From Limnanthes douglasii subsp. nivea (taxonomy: Eukaryota; Streptophyta; Magnoliopsida; Brassicales; Limnanthaceae), in the NCBI GenBank assembly GCA_036936605.1, contig JAUPFV010000001.1:154971187-155035186 (forward strand): 64,000 nt of DNA. The letters are read 5' to 3'. Under the pieces are notes generated by a model, which searched no databases, was not told the origin of the DNA, and saw nothing but the letters and a program-made list of their open reading frames with translations. This document shows, one piece after another, positions 23,406-33,916 of this stretch; the first letter of the stretch is position 1, and the number at the start of each line of letters is the position of its first letter. A program made the translations under genes and the position numbers.

Positions 23406-24716
23406 TTGGTGGAGGGAATCATGGAGAGACTGAATGACATCGAGTTCCCACCTTTAAAAGCCAATGCGGCAGAGAGTATTCAATCGAAGGATGTGGCTTC
23501 AAAGGTCAGGTCTTATTCGGATGTTGTAAGGAAAAAGTTGGAGACTTCAGTGTTTAAACCAGTGGGTGTAATCACAAGCGAGGAAAACATCAAGATACAG
23601 TTTGATAGCCAGGTTAAGGCTGATCTCTGTTCGAAATCAAGAACAACGCTTATAGCCAAATTTAATGATGGAATTCCAAAAAGGCAAGCGTTCCAATTGT
23701 TTCTTGAATCTTTCAAGTTCAAAGGAACGTTTACTTACGTTACAATCGATTCAAGACAAATTCTAGTCGAGTTCTCAATGCTGGAGGATGCTGGACGTCT
23801 ATGGGTTGGCAGGTTTTGGAAAGTTGAAGGTAAAATGATGAGAGTGGTTAAGTGGTGCCCAAAAAGCTCTAGAAATTTTGAGTGCCCAGTGGCTCTCATC
23901 TGGGTCAGGTTTGAAATGTTACCAGAATTTATGTATGATGCCTTTGTTATTCAAGAACTAGCATCAACTATTGGAATGGTGCACCATGTGGTTATTCCTG
24001 ATATAAACAGGGCGAAATGGAATGCATGTTTTGCATTAATTGAAGTTGATGTCTCTCGATCACTTAAAAGAAAGTTGTGTGTGGAATTTGGGGATGGAAA
24101 TGAGTTCTCTATAGTGGTAAGTTACAAAAATGCTCCAGGTTATTGTAATGCTTGCCGTCATATTGGTCATATTTCTGATGAATGTAAAAAGCATCTGGGT
24201 GTGGAAGCCAAGAAACTAAAAGATAGTGATAATATTATTGCTAAAACGCATGTTCAACAAGATCATGTACAAAGTTTACAAGAAACAAACAAGATTGATA
24301 ATCTGTCTACAAAGGTACAATCATTTACTCATGTGTATAGGAGGAAACTAAAGTCGATTATTACAAAGAAAGACAGGCAATCTGTGTCATGTCCATCCAC
24401 TAGTGCTGTGAGCCCTACTAAAGAGAGAACAGCTTCGAACAACGACCCTGACATCATCAGCGCACTTCAAAACCTTGAGGAGGAGGAGAACTACATGAAC
24501 AGGAACATTGAGCAGGCTTCTCCTAGAAGAGGTAATGCTGGAAGTTATAATCCTTCACCAAGAGCAAGCTCAAATGATCCTGAAAAAGAATTTGAAACTA
24601 TTATTGCAAGGAAGATTAAGTCTGCAAATAGAAGTAGTAATTCCAAAAGACTGTCTATAAACTCTCTCAGAAAGAGAGAAAGGGATACAAAAAACTCTGC
24701 CTCTGATAATGATTAA
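23406..24716 (+). CDS. LINE ORF1, RNA-binding protein with CCHC zinc knuckle
   Basis: An uninterrupted frame of 436 codons. ORF1 proteins of plant L1 elements bind element RNA to form the retrotransposition particle. Residues of roughly 60-220 fit the DUF4283-type domain usual in plant LINE ORF1, with blocks such as RFWKVEGKMMRV and WVRFEMLPEFMYD. At about residues 246-259 there is a complete CX2CX4HX4C knuckle, CNACRHIGHISDEC. The C-terminal third is Ser-, Lys- and Arg-rich and low in complexity, ending in a basic stretch. Its stop codon lies inside the start region of ORF2 (ATGATTAA). An alternative upstream ATG was not seen in frame. It is intact as read, but its partner ORF2 is dead. Confidence 0.92.
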   Translation: MVEGIMERLNDIEFPPLKANAAESIQSKDVASKVRSYSDVVRKKLETSVFKPVGVITSEENIKIQFDSQVKADLCSKSRTTLIAKFNDGIPKRQAFQLFLESFKFKGTFTYVTIDSRQILVEFSMLEDAGRLWVGRFWKVEGKMMRVVKWCPKSSRNFECPVALIWVRFEMLPEFMYDAFVIQELASTIGMVHHVVIPDINRAKWNACFALIEVDVSRSLKRKLCVEFGDGNEFSIVVSYKNAPGYCNACRHIGHISDECKKHLGVEAKKLKDSDNIIAKTHVQQDHVQSLQETNKIDNLSTKVQSFTHVYRRKLKSIITKKDRQSVSCPSTSAVSPTKERTASNNDPDIISALQNLEEEENYMNRNIEQASPRRGNAGSYNPSPRASSNDPEKEFETIIARKIKSANRSSNSKRLSINSLRKRERDTKNSASDND

Positions 24717-27700
24717 GTTTGTTAGCTGGAATGCAAGGGGAGTTCACAATAACCCTACGTTAGCTAGGCTTAAGTTTATTATTAACAGTGAGAAGGTCAA
24801 ATTAGTTACTATCCAAGAACCAATGGCTAGGTTGGATAAGATGGAGTTAGTGGCTAAGAGGATTGGATTTGAGAATTGGGTATCTAATACATCCAACAAA
24901 ATTTGGCTATTTTGGCCTAATGATGTTGAGATTTCAATAATTGATGATCAAGATCAGTATCTGCATGCTGAGATCAATTATGTGACTTTTAAATGCTGTT
25001 TTACTTCAGTTTATGCAAAAAACATGAGGGCACAGAGAATGATGCTTTGGAGACAGATTAGTAGTGTTACGTGTGATATACCTTGGATACTAGCAGGTGA
25101 TTTCAACACAACAAGGAGCCCTGATGATCAGTTAAATTGTGTGACCTATGATGGAACCAGTGCTGAGGATTTTAACACCTTTATAAGGAACTGCAACCTG
25201 GATGTACCTGCACACAGTGGAAGTCGTTATATTTGGAGTAATAGCAAAGTCTGGAAAATGCTAGATTGGGTGCTTATTAATCAGAATATGCTTAATAACT
25301 TAAGCATACAGGTTTGCCACATGGTCAGAACTTGTTCTGACCATGCTCCTCTTTTACTTACAATCAGTAAACACAATGCATCTAATACTAAGAAAGGTTA
25401 TTTTAAGTTTCTCAATGCTTGGGCAAACCATCCTGACTTCATGAATTGTGTAAGTCAGGATTGGTCCAAGCATTGCATTGGAGAGGATAACATGATTTTT
25501 TGGTATAAGCTCAAAAGATTAAAAAAGTATTTAAAAAATTGGAATTTCACAGTTTTTGGAAATATCTTTAATAAAGTAAAAGATGCTATTGTGGAAGTTG
25601 AAAACTGTGAGTTGATTCATCAGTATATTAATGACAATGAGTCTAAATCTAAACTGTCAAAAGCCAAGAACAATATTATTGTTGGAATAAAGGATAAAGA
25701 GGTTTGGCTTACTGATCAAAGTGAGATAGCTGCCTCTGCAGTTGAGCACTTTAAAAAGATTCTTTCAAATGAGCCTGATATTTGTAACAATGTTAATGTT
25801 AATGACAATGAGTCTATACTAAATAACATTCCTAAGCTGGTGTTGGACAGTGATAATACAGAGATTACTAAGCCTACAAGTGCTGAGGAAGTAAGAGCAG
25901 TTATATGGAGCATGAAGAAGGACAGTGCCCCAGGCACAGACGGGTTTAACATTTTCTTCCTTAAACATTGCTGGAATATAATTAGTTTTGACCTATGTAA
26001 CTCTCTAAATGCGTTTCTTGCTGGTAAAGCTATCCCTAAAGGTGTCTTTGCCACAGGGATTGTGCTAGTCCCAAAAATGGCAAATCCAATAACTTGGAAT
26101 AACTACAGACCACTGAGTATGTGCACAATTATGAACAGGTTGCTTTCTGCCCTCATTAACAGGAGAATATTACTCATGTTACCTAGAATTATATCTAGAG
26201 GACAGAGTGCATTTGTGAAAGAAAGATTGATTCATGACAATATTTTGACAATAAAAGAAATGTTACATAACATAAGGAGAAAGCCTTCTAGAGGCAATAT
26301 TATCCTACAACTGGACATGTCTAAGGCTTTTGACAGGCTATCTCACACATTTGTTATTAAAACTTTAAAATGTTTTGGGTTCTCAGAGGGAATTGTTACA
26401 CTAATATATAGTCTTATTCCAAATGTCATGGTATCAGTCTTACTAAATGGGACTTGTAATGGTTATTTCCCTTAGAAAACAGGATTAAGACAAGGAGATC
26501 CATTATCTCCTTGCCTTTTTATCCTGGCAGAGGAAGCCCTATTAAGGGGTTTAGAGAATTTATACGTGCAGAATAACAAAATGCAGTTTTATGTTAAGTC
26601 TGGAAGTATCTTACCATGTTTGGCTTTTGCAGACGATGTTATTGTTTTCTCTAACAGTGATCCATCATCCATCAAGTGTCTAAGTAACCTGCTAAACCAA
26701 TATCAAAAAGAGTCAGGGCAACTGATTAATAGTGAGAAGACAAAGGTTATTACATCTTCTAGATGTTCAAATGCAAACTCTGCCAAAATTAATGCAACTT
26801 TGGGTTTCAAGACTGATAATGCACCTTTCAGTTATTTGGACATCACAATAGCCTCCAACAATATAGGGAAGAATTACATTTCTCTTTTAAGTAAAATCTA
26901 TAATAAGATTAGTGAATGAGTTTTAAAGAACTTGTCTTATAGTGGTAGACTGTCACTTATAAGACACGTTCTTTATCCCATCATATTTTTCTGGATGCAA
27001 AACTGTATTATACCAAAAACAATACTGAATAAAATAGAACTCTGTTTTAACAAGTTCCTTTGGAGACCAAAAGTTAATGAAAAAGCAATACATTGGACTG
27101 GTTGGAGAAACCTTTGCAAGTCCTTTAAAGAAGGTGGGTTGAATGTCAAACTACTGTCTGATATTCAACTCACATTTGCTTATAAACTTTGGTACTTGTT
27201 TAGGAAAGGAAATTCACTCTGGTCTGACTTAATTACTAACACCTACTGTAAGGATAGACATCCACTCTATGCTAAATGTGGTGTAAATGACTCTATTGTA
27301 TGGAAGGGTCTTTGCTCTGTTAGAGAGAAGGCTGACCCTTTAATTCAATGGAAAGTAGGTAGAGGTGATGTGGATTTCTAGAGAGATTCATGGCTTAAGT
27401 CAGGTCCTATTGTCACTGATCAAAATTCATGGTATCTTCCAGCTAAGATTAAAACATTTTGGAGACAAGATAGTTGGGATACTTCTCTTGAATCATTCCT
27501 GACACATGAAAGATATCAACAAATATGTTGTGTCAAGATCAATCATGAGCAGGATGATTGCATAGAGTGGAGTATTTCTAAGAATAAAAAGTTTTGTACA
27601 AAAGTCACTTGGGAAAATATCAGAGTTAAATACAACAGTTCTTTATTTTTCAAAAAAATCTGGCATAGCTTTATACCAACAAAGTTCTCATTCTTAACCT

Positions 27701-28662
27701 GGAAGATACTTAAAAAATTTGTGTCTACTGACAGTGAACTCACCAAGAAACATTTAACTATTGTGTCAAAATGCCAGTTTTGCTGCAACTGTGAAGATAC
27801 AACACACCTCTTCATCAGTTGCAGCTATGCTTGGCAAATATGGAATTACTATGGGGTATTGTTTAATGTTCCAGTGAGACGATTCATGACAATAAGACAT
27901 ATGTTATTCATATGGTTTAAGGAAACTTCGAGTAAATTCCATGTTAATCATATTGTTCCACAATTGATTTTATGAACAATATGGTTCAACAGGAATCACT
28001 GTAAGTTTAGTAAACCTACTGATAACATTTACAACGCAATATGCAGAATTAATAGACTGATTTTGGCTGTGGATTTGAAGTTGAAACCTAAGCACTGGCT
28101 AAATGTAATAGATGCAGGGGTTACGATAGGAGCTATGTCTATTTGTCAGAGGAAGGTGACTTACCGGATGTGGAGGGCTCCAACTTTGGGCAGACTGAAG
28201 ATCAACACAGATGCTGCTTGCTGCTATACTGGAGAAGCTGCCGGTGGATTAATTGTACGCGATGAACAAGGAAACTGTGTTGAAGGAGCTGGTTTCCTTT
28301 TTGGGAAGCTTAGCCCTCTTCAAGCTGAAAGGAGAGTACTGTTGGAAGCGCTTCTCCTATGCAACAGAAGAGGGTGGAGCTGTGTTGACATTGAGTCTGA
28401 CTGTTGGACTCTGGTCAGTAGACTCAATGTCAACACTAATGTGACAAATACTGACGAAGAGAAGATATGTAGAACCCTAATTCGCCTAGCTATGAAAATC
28501 AGCCACATTTCCAGAATGGAAAATGTTGTGGCTGATTGGATATCGAAATGGACACTAGAGAAGAAAGTGAACCATTCCTTCTCAATTCAAGACGTACATA
28601 ACCAGCTTCGTGCGATTATTGTACTCGAGAGCATTGAAGTAGGGTACATAGACCCAGGTTAG
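24709..28662 (+). pseudogene. LINE ORF2 (endonuclease, RT, zinc domain, RNase H) with four stops
   Basis: One frame of 1317 codons plus the terminal stop, with internal stops at 26473 (TAG), 26917 (TGA), 27379 (TAG) and 27973 (TGA). N-terminal AP endonuclease: SWNARG, an IQEP block with the catalytic Glu, AGDFN and SDHAPL. Reverse transcriptase: NNYRPLSM, LDMSKAFD, GLRQGDPLSP and AFADDV (FADD in place of YADD). A zf-RVT-like domain follows with a Cys/His cluster near 27770-27815. The RNase H has INTDAA, an Ala-Glu pair, ESD and VVADW, so all four acidic positions appear present. Three of the four stops fall where relatives have Trp. Compared with LINE2, about 40 residues are missing near 25665, between the endonuclease and RT, without loss of frame. 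Confidence 0.93.
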
Positions 28663-29024
28663 GTTTGGTGGTTCAAGGTTTGAAGTGGAGAGCTTTAACA
28701 AAAGGAAGCAGATTTTAGAATGGAGGGAATGGCTGAAGAATTGAGAAGTTGTGTTGTAAGGTTTGATGTGTTAATGGAGGCGAAAGATGAAGGAGAGAAG
28801 TCAGACAGTGATGATAAGAGCTAGGGTTTCTAATTTAGGATTACCATGTTCGATTTGGGTCTAATTGCTGGTCCTGAATCGGGTTGTCTTATTTGGGGCC
28901 AAGTCTGATTGTTGATGTTGGGTCCTAATATGTTGGGTCTTGTTTTATGCTTTAGCCTGATCCTATTGGGCCTTGATTGTAGAACTAATTTCTAATTAAT
29001 ACAATTACCAATTAAAAAAAAAAT

Positions 29025-29041
29025 AGCTCGTCTGATCGATT
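29025..29041. repeat. LINE1 right target-site duplication
   Basis: AGCTCGTCTGATCGATT, directly after the A-rich tail. Confidence 0.9.
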
Positions 29042-29379
29042 CATTGTTAGATAAAATGATGATCACAGATGGCCTAAGCTATATAACCTCATATTTTTAT
29101 CTAAATGGTAAATTTATTACAATAAATAAATCAACTATCAAAAATCAAAATAATTTAATGATATATTAAACCATATTATCATAAATTTTATAGTTCACAT
29201 ACATACAGATGTTCCTGGTCCAAGAAAGATAAAACCATACGTGCTCAACAAAAAAGAAAATTTAGACCAAGAGAACTTGTGATTGATACTTTGTTTCCTC
29301 CATTTCATTACAATCTTTAACCTGCATTTTACTAAAAAATATCTTCAAGATTGATGAACGGAACAGACCTAGTGCTAGG
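29042..29379. other. Intergenic, 3' flank of the TOC159-like gene
   Basis: Holds the TTGTTAGATAAAATGATG block (29044-29061) also found before the LINE, and the likely 3' UTR of the minus-strand gene. No clear polyadenylation signal was chosen. Confidence 0.4.
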
Positions 29380-32300
29380 TTATGTCTTGTTCACAGAATT
29401 AGCCGTAAATAAAGAAAGTGCAAATGGAAACACTCCACAAAGCACAATCTGCATATACTCCGAACTGCTTACTTTAAATGTAATCTTCCTGCTCCGCTTA
29501 TTGTTTACTCCAAAAGCAACAGCCATCAAAGAAGAATTACCGATAGAGAAACTAGACTTTACATAACCCGTATAATCCAGCTGACCCCTCCATTTCGACT
29601 GAGACAGACTCAGACCCAATGTTGATTGGTTGATATGAAACTCAATGTTTGCTTCGCATGCTGAATGGCTATTTGACTTTACTATGCCACCACTTCCGTC
29701 ATATACAACATCGTCTTTCCTGAGAACAACCCGGGTTTCGAGTTTAGTTCTGGTAATGGCATTATTTCCAATTATTGGTCTAACAAGAAACCAAGAAGAG
29801 GGAGGATTATCCCCATCAACTGAAACCGGTTGAACCATCTCAAGCAAGTGAACTTGTATAGTTTCACAACTCCCATCTTCGTTTTTATGACTACTGATTT
29901 TACCATCTCCCAGAAATTTGGGAGACTGCGATAAATTAGACATAAGATGCGATAGGGGAGGCAGAGAGCTTAAAAACTGAGTACGCTTCACTTGAGGGTC
30001 TTGAGGTTCTAGTAATGCTAAGATCTTCGTTGAGTAGCATAGCAGTAACAGTACTGATTTCCAATCTTGCCCATTAGGAAGAGTACTGTTCTGGTTATCA
30101 ACAAGTGAAACCCTGTGCGAATCAATCACCAAACCCGAATTACCAGTTGCTTTTCCAATTAAGTGCTGCATGACGTTTAATCTTTTAGCGACAAACATTT
30201 CGTATGATTCATCTGGGGGAGCAGCAGCTTCAGCAGCATGAGTAAGTGTCAAAATGGTATTTTTCCAAATCAATGAACTAAGAGTTGTATTTAGTGATCT
30301 TAACAACTGCAGATCAGTAGTGTGCATATCTAGACGATCAACATAAAGTACAACATCGGGAGTGAAGGTTCTCAATCGCTTTTTAATCGACAATAGTATT
30401 TTCCTGTTGGTCTTTTCTTCTGTTAGAGAAGACCTGAAGCCCGGTGTATCGAGAATTCGAATCTTGACTCCATCTATGTACCCTTCGATCTCGTTTAGGG
30501 ATGAGGTGGCAGGTTCAAAAGGGCAAACTTGGGATTTAACCTCGCTGAAAATGGAGTTAATGGTTGCACTCTTTCCAACTCCTGTTTTCCCCAGAAGTAG
30601 AATGTTCAAAGACAAGTTCTTATCGTGCGATTCAAGCTGCAGCGCATTTTGTTTGGTAGATTCTATAGTCAAGGCTTGGGGTTTAAGAGAAGCAAGATCC
30701 AATCTTTGTAGAACGTTGGCAACAATGGAATCATCTAATGAAAGACCAAGCCGTTGAACTAGTCTTAAGAATTTCCCTCTTAGCAGCTGTATCTCATTCA
30801 TCTCTTCTTTCTCTTCCTCGCTATTTGCCAGCACAGTGGAATCTAAGAGATCTTTCTCTGCACCATCTACTGCTATCTTCAATTCGGCGGTGGGTTCGTC
30901 AATTGTCTTAGCTAAATTTCCGGAGACCGGACTGTTTATATCTTCGTCAGAAAGCGAAAATCGTTTCATTACCTTAACGAGGTCATGTATAGCTTCAATT
31001 TGACCATCTGCTTCTAGTTCATCGGCTGACGCAAAAGGCTTGTAGTCATCAACCACCTCAGTGCTACAACTTATACAAAACTCAGAATTTTGTTTAGATC
31101 GAGTCTTCATTCGCTCACTAGCATTGTCCATACATTTTCCTACCACCTGCAACTCATCTCTAGTGTTGATTTCTACTTCGTTTCTGCATTCAGATTTCTC
31201 AATGTCACTAGCATGAACCACGCAAATGCTTCCTCTAACATCAAGAGCATCATGTTCGTGATTCTTGCTGTTTCTCGTATTGCAAGCCACAGCTTCTACT
31301 TCTTTACATTCTTCAAACTTTATCTCCATGGCTTGATTCAGGAATTTACTTTCTCGAACAACATTGAGATCAATGTGTTTGTTATTTGGGCTGTTCTTCA
31401 CATTCTTGGCCAAAATGTCCAATTCTTCAAATTTAGTCCCAACAGTTGCTTGATCGAGAGCCTTACTTTCTTTCAAAGGTACGAAATGAATATCCTGTTC
31501 ATCATTTTGGCAATTTATTGCATTCAGAACATCGGCTCCATCTAATTCCTGAAGTTGCAACTCTTCGGTGCTTGTTTGAAGTATCTCTCTATCCATGCCA
31601 AGACCCGTACTTTCTTTCAAACTTACAAAATGAACATCATGTTCATGATTTTGGCAATTTAACGCATTCTCGACATTGGCTTGATCCAATTCCTGAAGTT
31701 GCAACTCTTCAGTGCTTGTTTGAAGCATCTCTCTATCCATGCGGAGTGCCTTACTTTCTTTCAAACTTACAAAATGAACATCCAGTTCATTATTTGGGCA
31801 ATTTATCTCGGTCTCGACATTGGCCAATTCCTGAAGTTGCAACTCTTCAGTGCTTGTTTGAAGCATCTCTCTATCTATGCCAAGAGCCTTACTTTCTTTT
31901 AAACTTACAGAATGAACATCATGTTCATTATTTCGGCAATTTATCTCATTCTCGGCATTGGCTTGATCCAATTCCTGAAGTTGCAACTCTTCAGTGCTTG
32001 TTTGAAGCATCTCTCTATCTATGCCAAGAGCCTTACTTTTTTTTAAACTTACAGAATGAACATCATGTTCATTATTTCGGCAATTTATCTCATTCTCGGC
32101 ATTGGCTTGATCCAATTCCTGAAGTTGCAATTCTTTGGTGCTTGTTTGAAGCATCTCTCTATCCATGCCAAGAGCCTTACTTTCTTTTAAACTTACAGAA
32201 TGAACATCATGTTCATTATTTCGGCAATTTATCTCATTCTCGGCATTGGCTTGATCCAATTCCTGAAGTTGCAACTCTCCAGCGCTTGTTTGAAGCATCT

Positions 32301-33534
32301 CTCTATTGTTGCCAAGAGCCGTACTTTCTTCCAAACTTACAGAATGAACATCATGTTCATTATTTCGGCAATTTATCTCATTCTCGGCATTGGCTTGATC
32401 CAATTCCTGAAGTTGCAACTCTTCAGTGCTTGTTTGAAGCATCTCTTTATCGATGCCAAGAGCTTTACTTTCTTCCAAACTTACAGAATGAACATCATGT
32501 TCATTATTTCGGCAATTTATCTCATTCTCGGCATTGGCTTGATCCAATTCCTGAAGTTGCAACTCTTCAATGCTTGTTTGAAGCATCTCTCTATCCACCC
32601 CACAACCTGAGGTACCAACAAGAACAACCGATTCGTCCTTCAGGGTTGTTTCAATAATCCTTTCATCAAATCCATCCTCATATCCAACAGCGTCAACTTC
32701 AGTTCGAGTTCCAACAACCCTGGGTTCAATGCTATTATCCGACTGAACCATTTCAGTTCTAACAGACTCATCCAAACTCTTATCCAGCTTCAATTTATCT
32801 GCAAAAAATGTTTCTAGAGTATCCATGAATAATAATGACTCGACATGACCTTCACCAAATGCAAGATCGGCTTTCTTTTCTCCAACCAATTCAAACGAAA
32901 CTGGAGAAGAATCTAGAAAATCCTTCACCTCTATTGCTTCTTCATACCCACTATCCACTGTTGATTTCAACGGCTCTTTTTCTCTTCCTTCAAAACCAGG
33001 AACCCTAGCCACACCAAAATCTTCAGCATCACTCTCCAAAATGCCATCAAAATCATCATCATCCATTGACAAATGAGCAATGGGCATGACCCGACTCCGT
33101 TCGAATTCAAGGCCCGGGTCAGCTTCAACATCAGAAGCAACAACACTATCTTCCTCTTCCTCTTCCTCCTCACCCAAAGAAGAGAAACTATTATCATCCG
33201 AGTCAGCCACAACCGGCCTCATATAAACCTTAACACCACCACCCGACACAGCACCACCAACGGCGGTTTCATCATCAAACGGTTTCTCCGACGCAGTCTC
33301 AAACTCCTCTCCACTGACAAAATCGCCAGTCTCACTGCTACTATAACTACTCAACGAATTTTGACCGTCGGATTCAAATTCAGAATCGGAATCAATAGTA
33401 GGGAGTGCACGGATAAGGAAAGAACCTGAAGAGGATGATGTGGAGAGCACGCGAGCCAGTGGGTTGTTGGATTCTTCTTCTTCTTCTGGGTCCGGTTGTG
33501 TTGGTGAGAGAGACACGCGAGAGTTTGCATCCAT
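29380..33534 (-). CDS. TOC159-family chloroplast preprotein import receptor GTPase
   Basis: 1384 codons without a stop or intron. TOC159 proteins are GTP-regulated receptors of the outer chloroplast envelope that bind transit peptides and pass precursors to the TOC75 channel. Residues 1-950 form a highly acidic A domain (poly-Glu near 17-21 and 120-130) containing eight 48-residue repeats (314-695). The G domain starts near 975: P-loop GKTGVGKSAT at 982-991, DTPGF at 1029-1033, and LTHAAEAAAPP near 1095, typical of TOC GTPases. The M domain is only about 205 residues: after LPPLSHLMSN the sequence passes quickly to the family's C-terminal block (SKWRGQL, FGVNNKRS, SSSEYMQIVL), so some 200-250 residues of the usual membrane anchor appear absent. 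The start ATG has a good context and no in-frame ATG precedes it closely. It is either a divergent functional paralogue or a recently altered copy. TOC159, TOC132/120 and TOC90 types cannot be separated by eye. Confidence 0.9.
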   Translation of the reverse strand: MDANSRVSLSPTQPDPEEEEESNNPLARVLSTSSSSGSFLIRALPTIDSDSEFESDGQNSLSSYSSSETGDFVSGEEFETASEKPFDDETAVGGAVSGGGVKVYMRPVVADSDDNSFSSLGEEEEEEEDSVVASDVEADPGLEFERSRVMPIAHLSMDDDDFDGILESDAEDFGVARVPGFEGREKEPLKSTVDSGYEEAIEVKDFLDSSPVSFELVGEKKADLAFGEGHVESLLFMDTLETFFADKLKLDKSLDESVRTEMVQSDNSIEPRVVGTRTEVDAVGYEDGFDERIIETTLKDESVVLVGTSGCGVDREMLQTSIEELQLQELDQANAENEINCRNNEHDVHSVSLEESKALGIDKEMLQTSTEELQLQELDQANAENEINCRNNEHDVHSVSLEESTALGNNREMLQTSAGELQLQELDQANAENEINCRNNEHDVHSVSLKESKALGMDREMLQTSTKELQLQELDQANAENEINCRNNEHDVHSVSLKKSKALGIDREMLQTSTEELQLQELDQANAENEINCRNNEHDVHSVSLKESKALGIDREMLQTSTEELQLQELANVETEINCPNNELDVHFVSLKESKALRMDREMLQTSTEELQLQELDQANVENALNCQNHEHDVHFVSLKESTGLGMDREILQTSTEELQLQELDGADVLNAINCQNDEQDIHFVPLKESKALDQATVGTKFEELDILAKNVKNSPNNKHIDLNVVRESKFLNQAMEIKFEECKEVEAVACNTRNSKNHEHDALDVRGSICVVHASDIEKSECRNEVEINTRDELQVVGKCMDNASERMKTRSKQNSEFCISCSTEVVDDYKPFASADELEADGQIEAIHDLVKVMKRFSLSDEDINSPVSGNLAKTIDEPTAELKIAVDGAEKDLLDSTVLANSEEEKEEMNEIQLLRGKFLRLVQRLGLSLDDSIVANVLQRLDLASLKPQALTIESTKQNALQLESHDKNLSLNILLLGKTGVGKSATINSIFSEVKSQVCPFEPATSSLNEIEGYIDGVKIRILDTPGFRSSLTEEKTNRKILLSIKKRLRTFTPDVVLYVDRLDMHTTDLQLLRSLNTTLSSLIWKNTILTLTHAAEAAAPPDESYEMFVAKRLNVMQHLIGKATGNSGLVIDSHRVSLVDNQNSTLPNGQDWKSVLLLLCYSTKILALLEPQDPQVKRTQFLSSLPPLSHLMSNLSQSPKFLGDGKISSHKNEDGSCETIQVHLLEMVQPVSVDGDNPPSSWFLVRPIIGNNAITRTKLETRVVLRKDDVVYDGSGGIVKSNSHSACEANIEFHINQSTLGLSLSQSKWRGQLDYTGYVKSSFSIGNSSLMAVAFGVNNKRSRKITFKVSSSEYMQIVLCGVFPFALSLFTANSVNKT
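31450..32595 (-). repeat. 144-bp coding tandem repeat in the acidic domain (8 copies)
   Basis: Eight in-frame units of 144 bp (one of 138 bp) encode DREMLQTSTEELQLQELDQA followed by an Asn/Glu-rich half ending KESKALGI. The first five units from the N-terminus are almost identical, the last three more diverged. Two further decayed units can be traced to about 31330. The gradient points to recent amplification at the N-terminal side of the array. A 403-codon open frame on the plus strand over this array is a by-product of the repeat. Confidence 0.95.
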
Positions 33535-33916
33535 GGAGACAAAAGAGCAAACAGCTACGCTTTTTAGTGTTCGGTTCTGTTGGGTTTCAACTTTCTAAGT
33601 AGACAAGACCGAGGAAAAAACAGCTTAAAAGAGAGGTCGAGTCTTTATGTTGCTGTTAGTTGGGTTTAGTGGTGGTACTGGTGACAAAAGGATAAGAATC
33701 ATTTTAGGGTTTTTTAGTTTTGTCTCGTCTTGTTTGAGCCCTTCACTTTTTGGTGTTTTTCAACACACTTGACTTTTTTTTACTTTTTATTATCTTGGGT
33801 GCTTCCTTAATAAATCAAACAAAGATGAGAATTATTGATCATTTCTAGCTTACTATATTACATATATGTATATATATGGTTGATTTTTATATAACTAAAA
33901 TATGATATTTTATAAT
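33535..33916 (-). promoter_or_regulatory. Short promoter region of the TOC159-like gene, with telo-box
   Basis: Only about 390 bp separate the start codon from the MULE2 end. On the minus strand it holds a telo-box AAACCCTAA (33704-33712), a pyrimidine-rich leader and, further up, TATATATA stretches (about 33865-33880) that could serve as a TATA region. Telo-boxes are common in promoters of plant genes for translation and plastid biogenesis. The assignment of a TATA box is a guess. Confidence 0.4.

Larger units (their letters stand above)
23207..29024 (+). mobile_element. L1-type LINE with RNase H, nearly full length
   Basis: Structure: a 5' UTR of about 200 bp, ORF1 (CCHC), an overlapping ORF2 (endonuclease, RT, zf-RVT-like domain, RNase H), a 3' UTR and a short A-rich tail (29014-29023). 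It is flanked by 17-bp duplications that differ at one base. There are no frameshifts over 5.2 kb of coding sequence, only four stop codons in ORF2 and one apparent in-frame deletion, so it is the youngest-looking LINE here. An RNase H after the zinc domain is known in a clade of plant L1 elements. Confidence 0.93.

Noticed and set aside
28680..28830. Short ORF with Glu/Lys/Asp-rich sequence after LINE ORF2
   Set aside because: About 34 codons in the 3' UTR of the LINE, with no family match. Kept as UTR.
32200..32610. Second plus-strand repetitive frame (136 codons)
   Set aside because: Another antisense shadow of the 144-bp coding repeat.
31446..32657. Plus-strand open frame of 403 codons with strong internal repeats
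   Set aside because: It lies antisense to the TOC159-like repeat array. A stop-free antisense frame in one 144-bp unit stays open in all copies, so it is a by-product.
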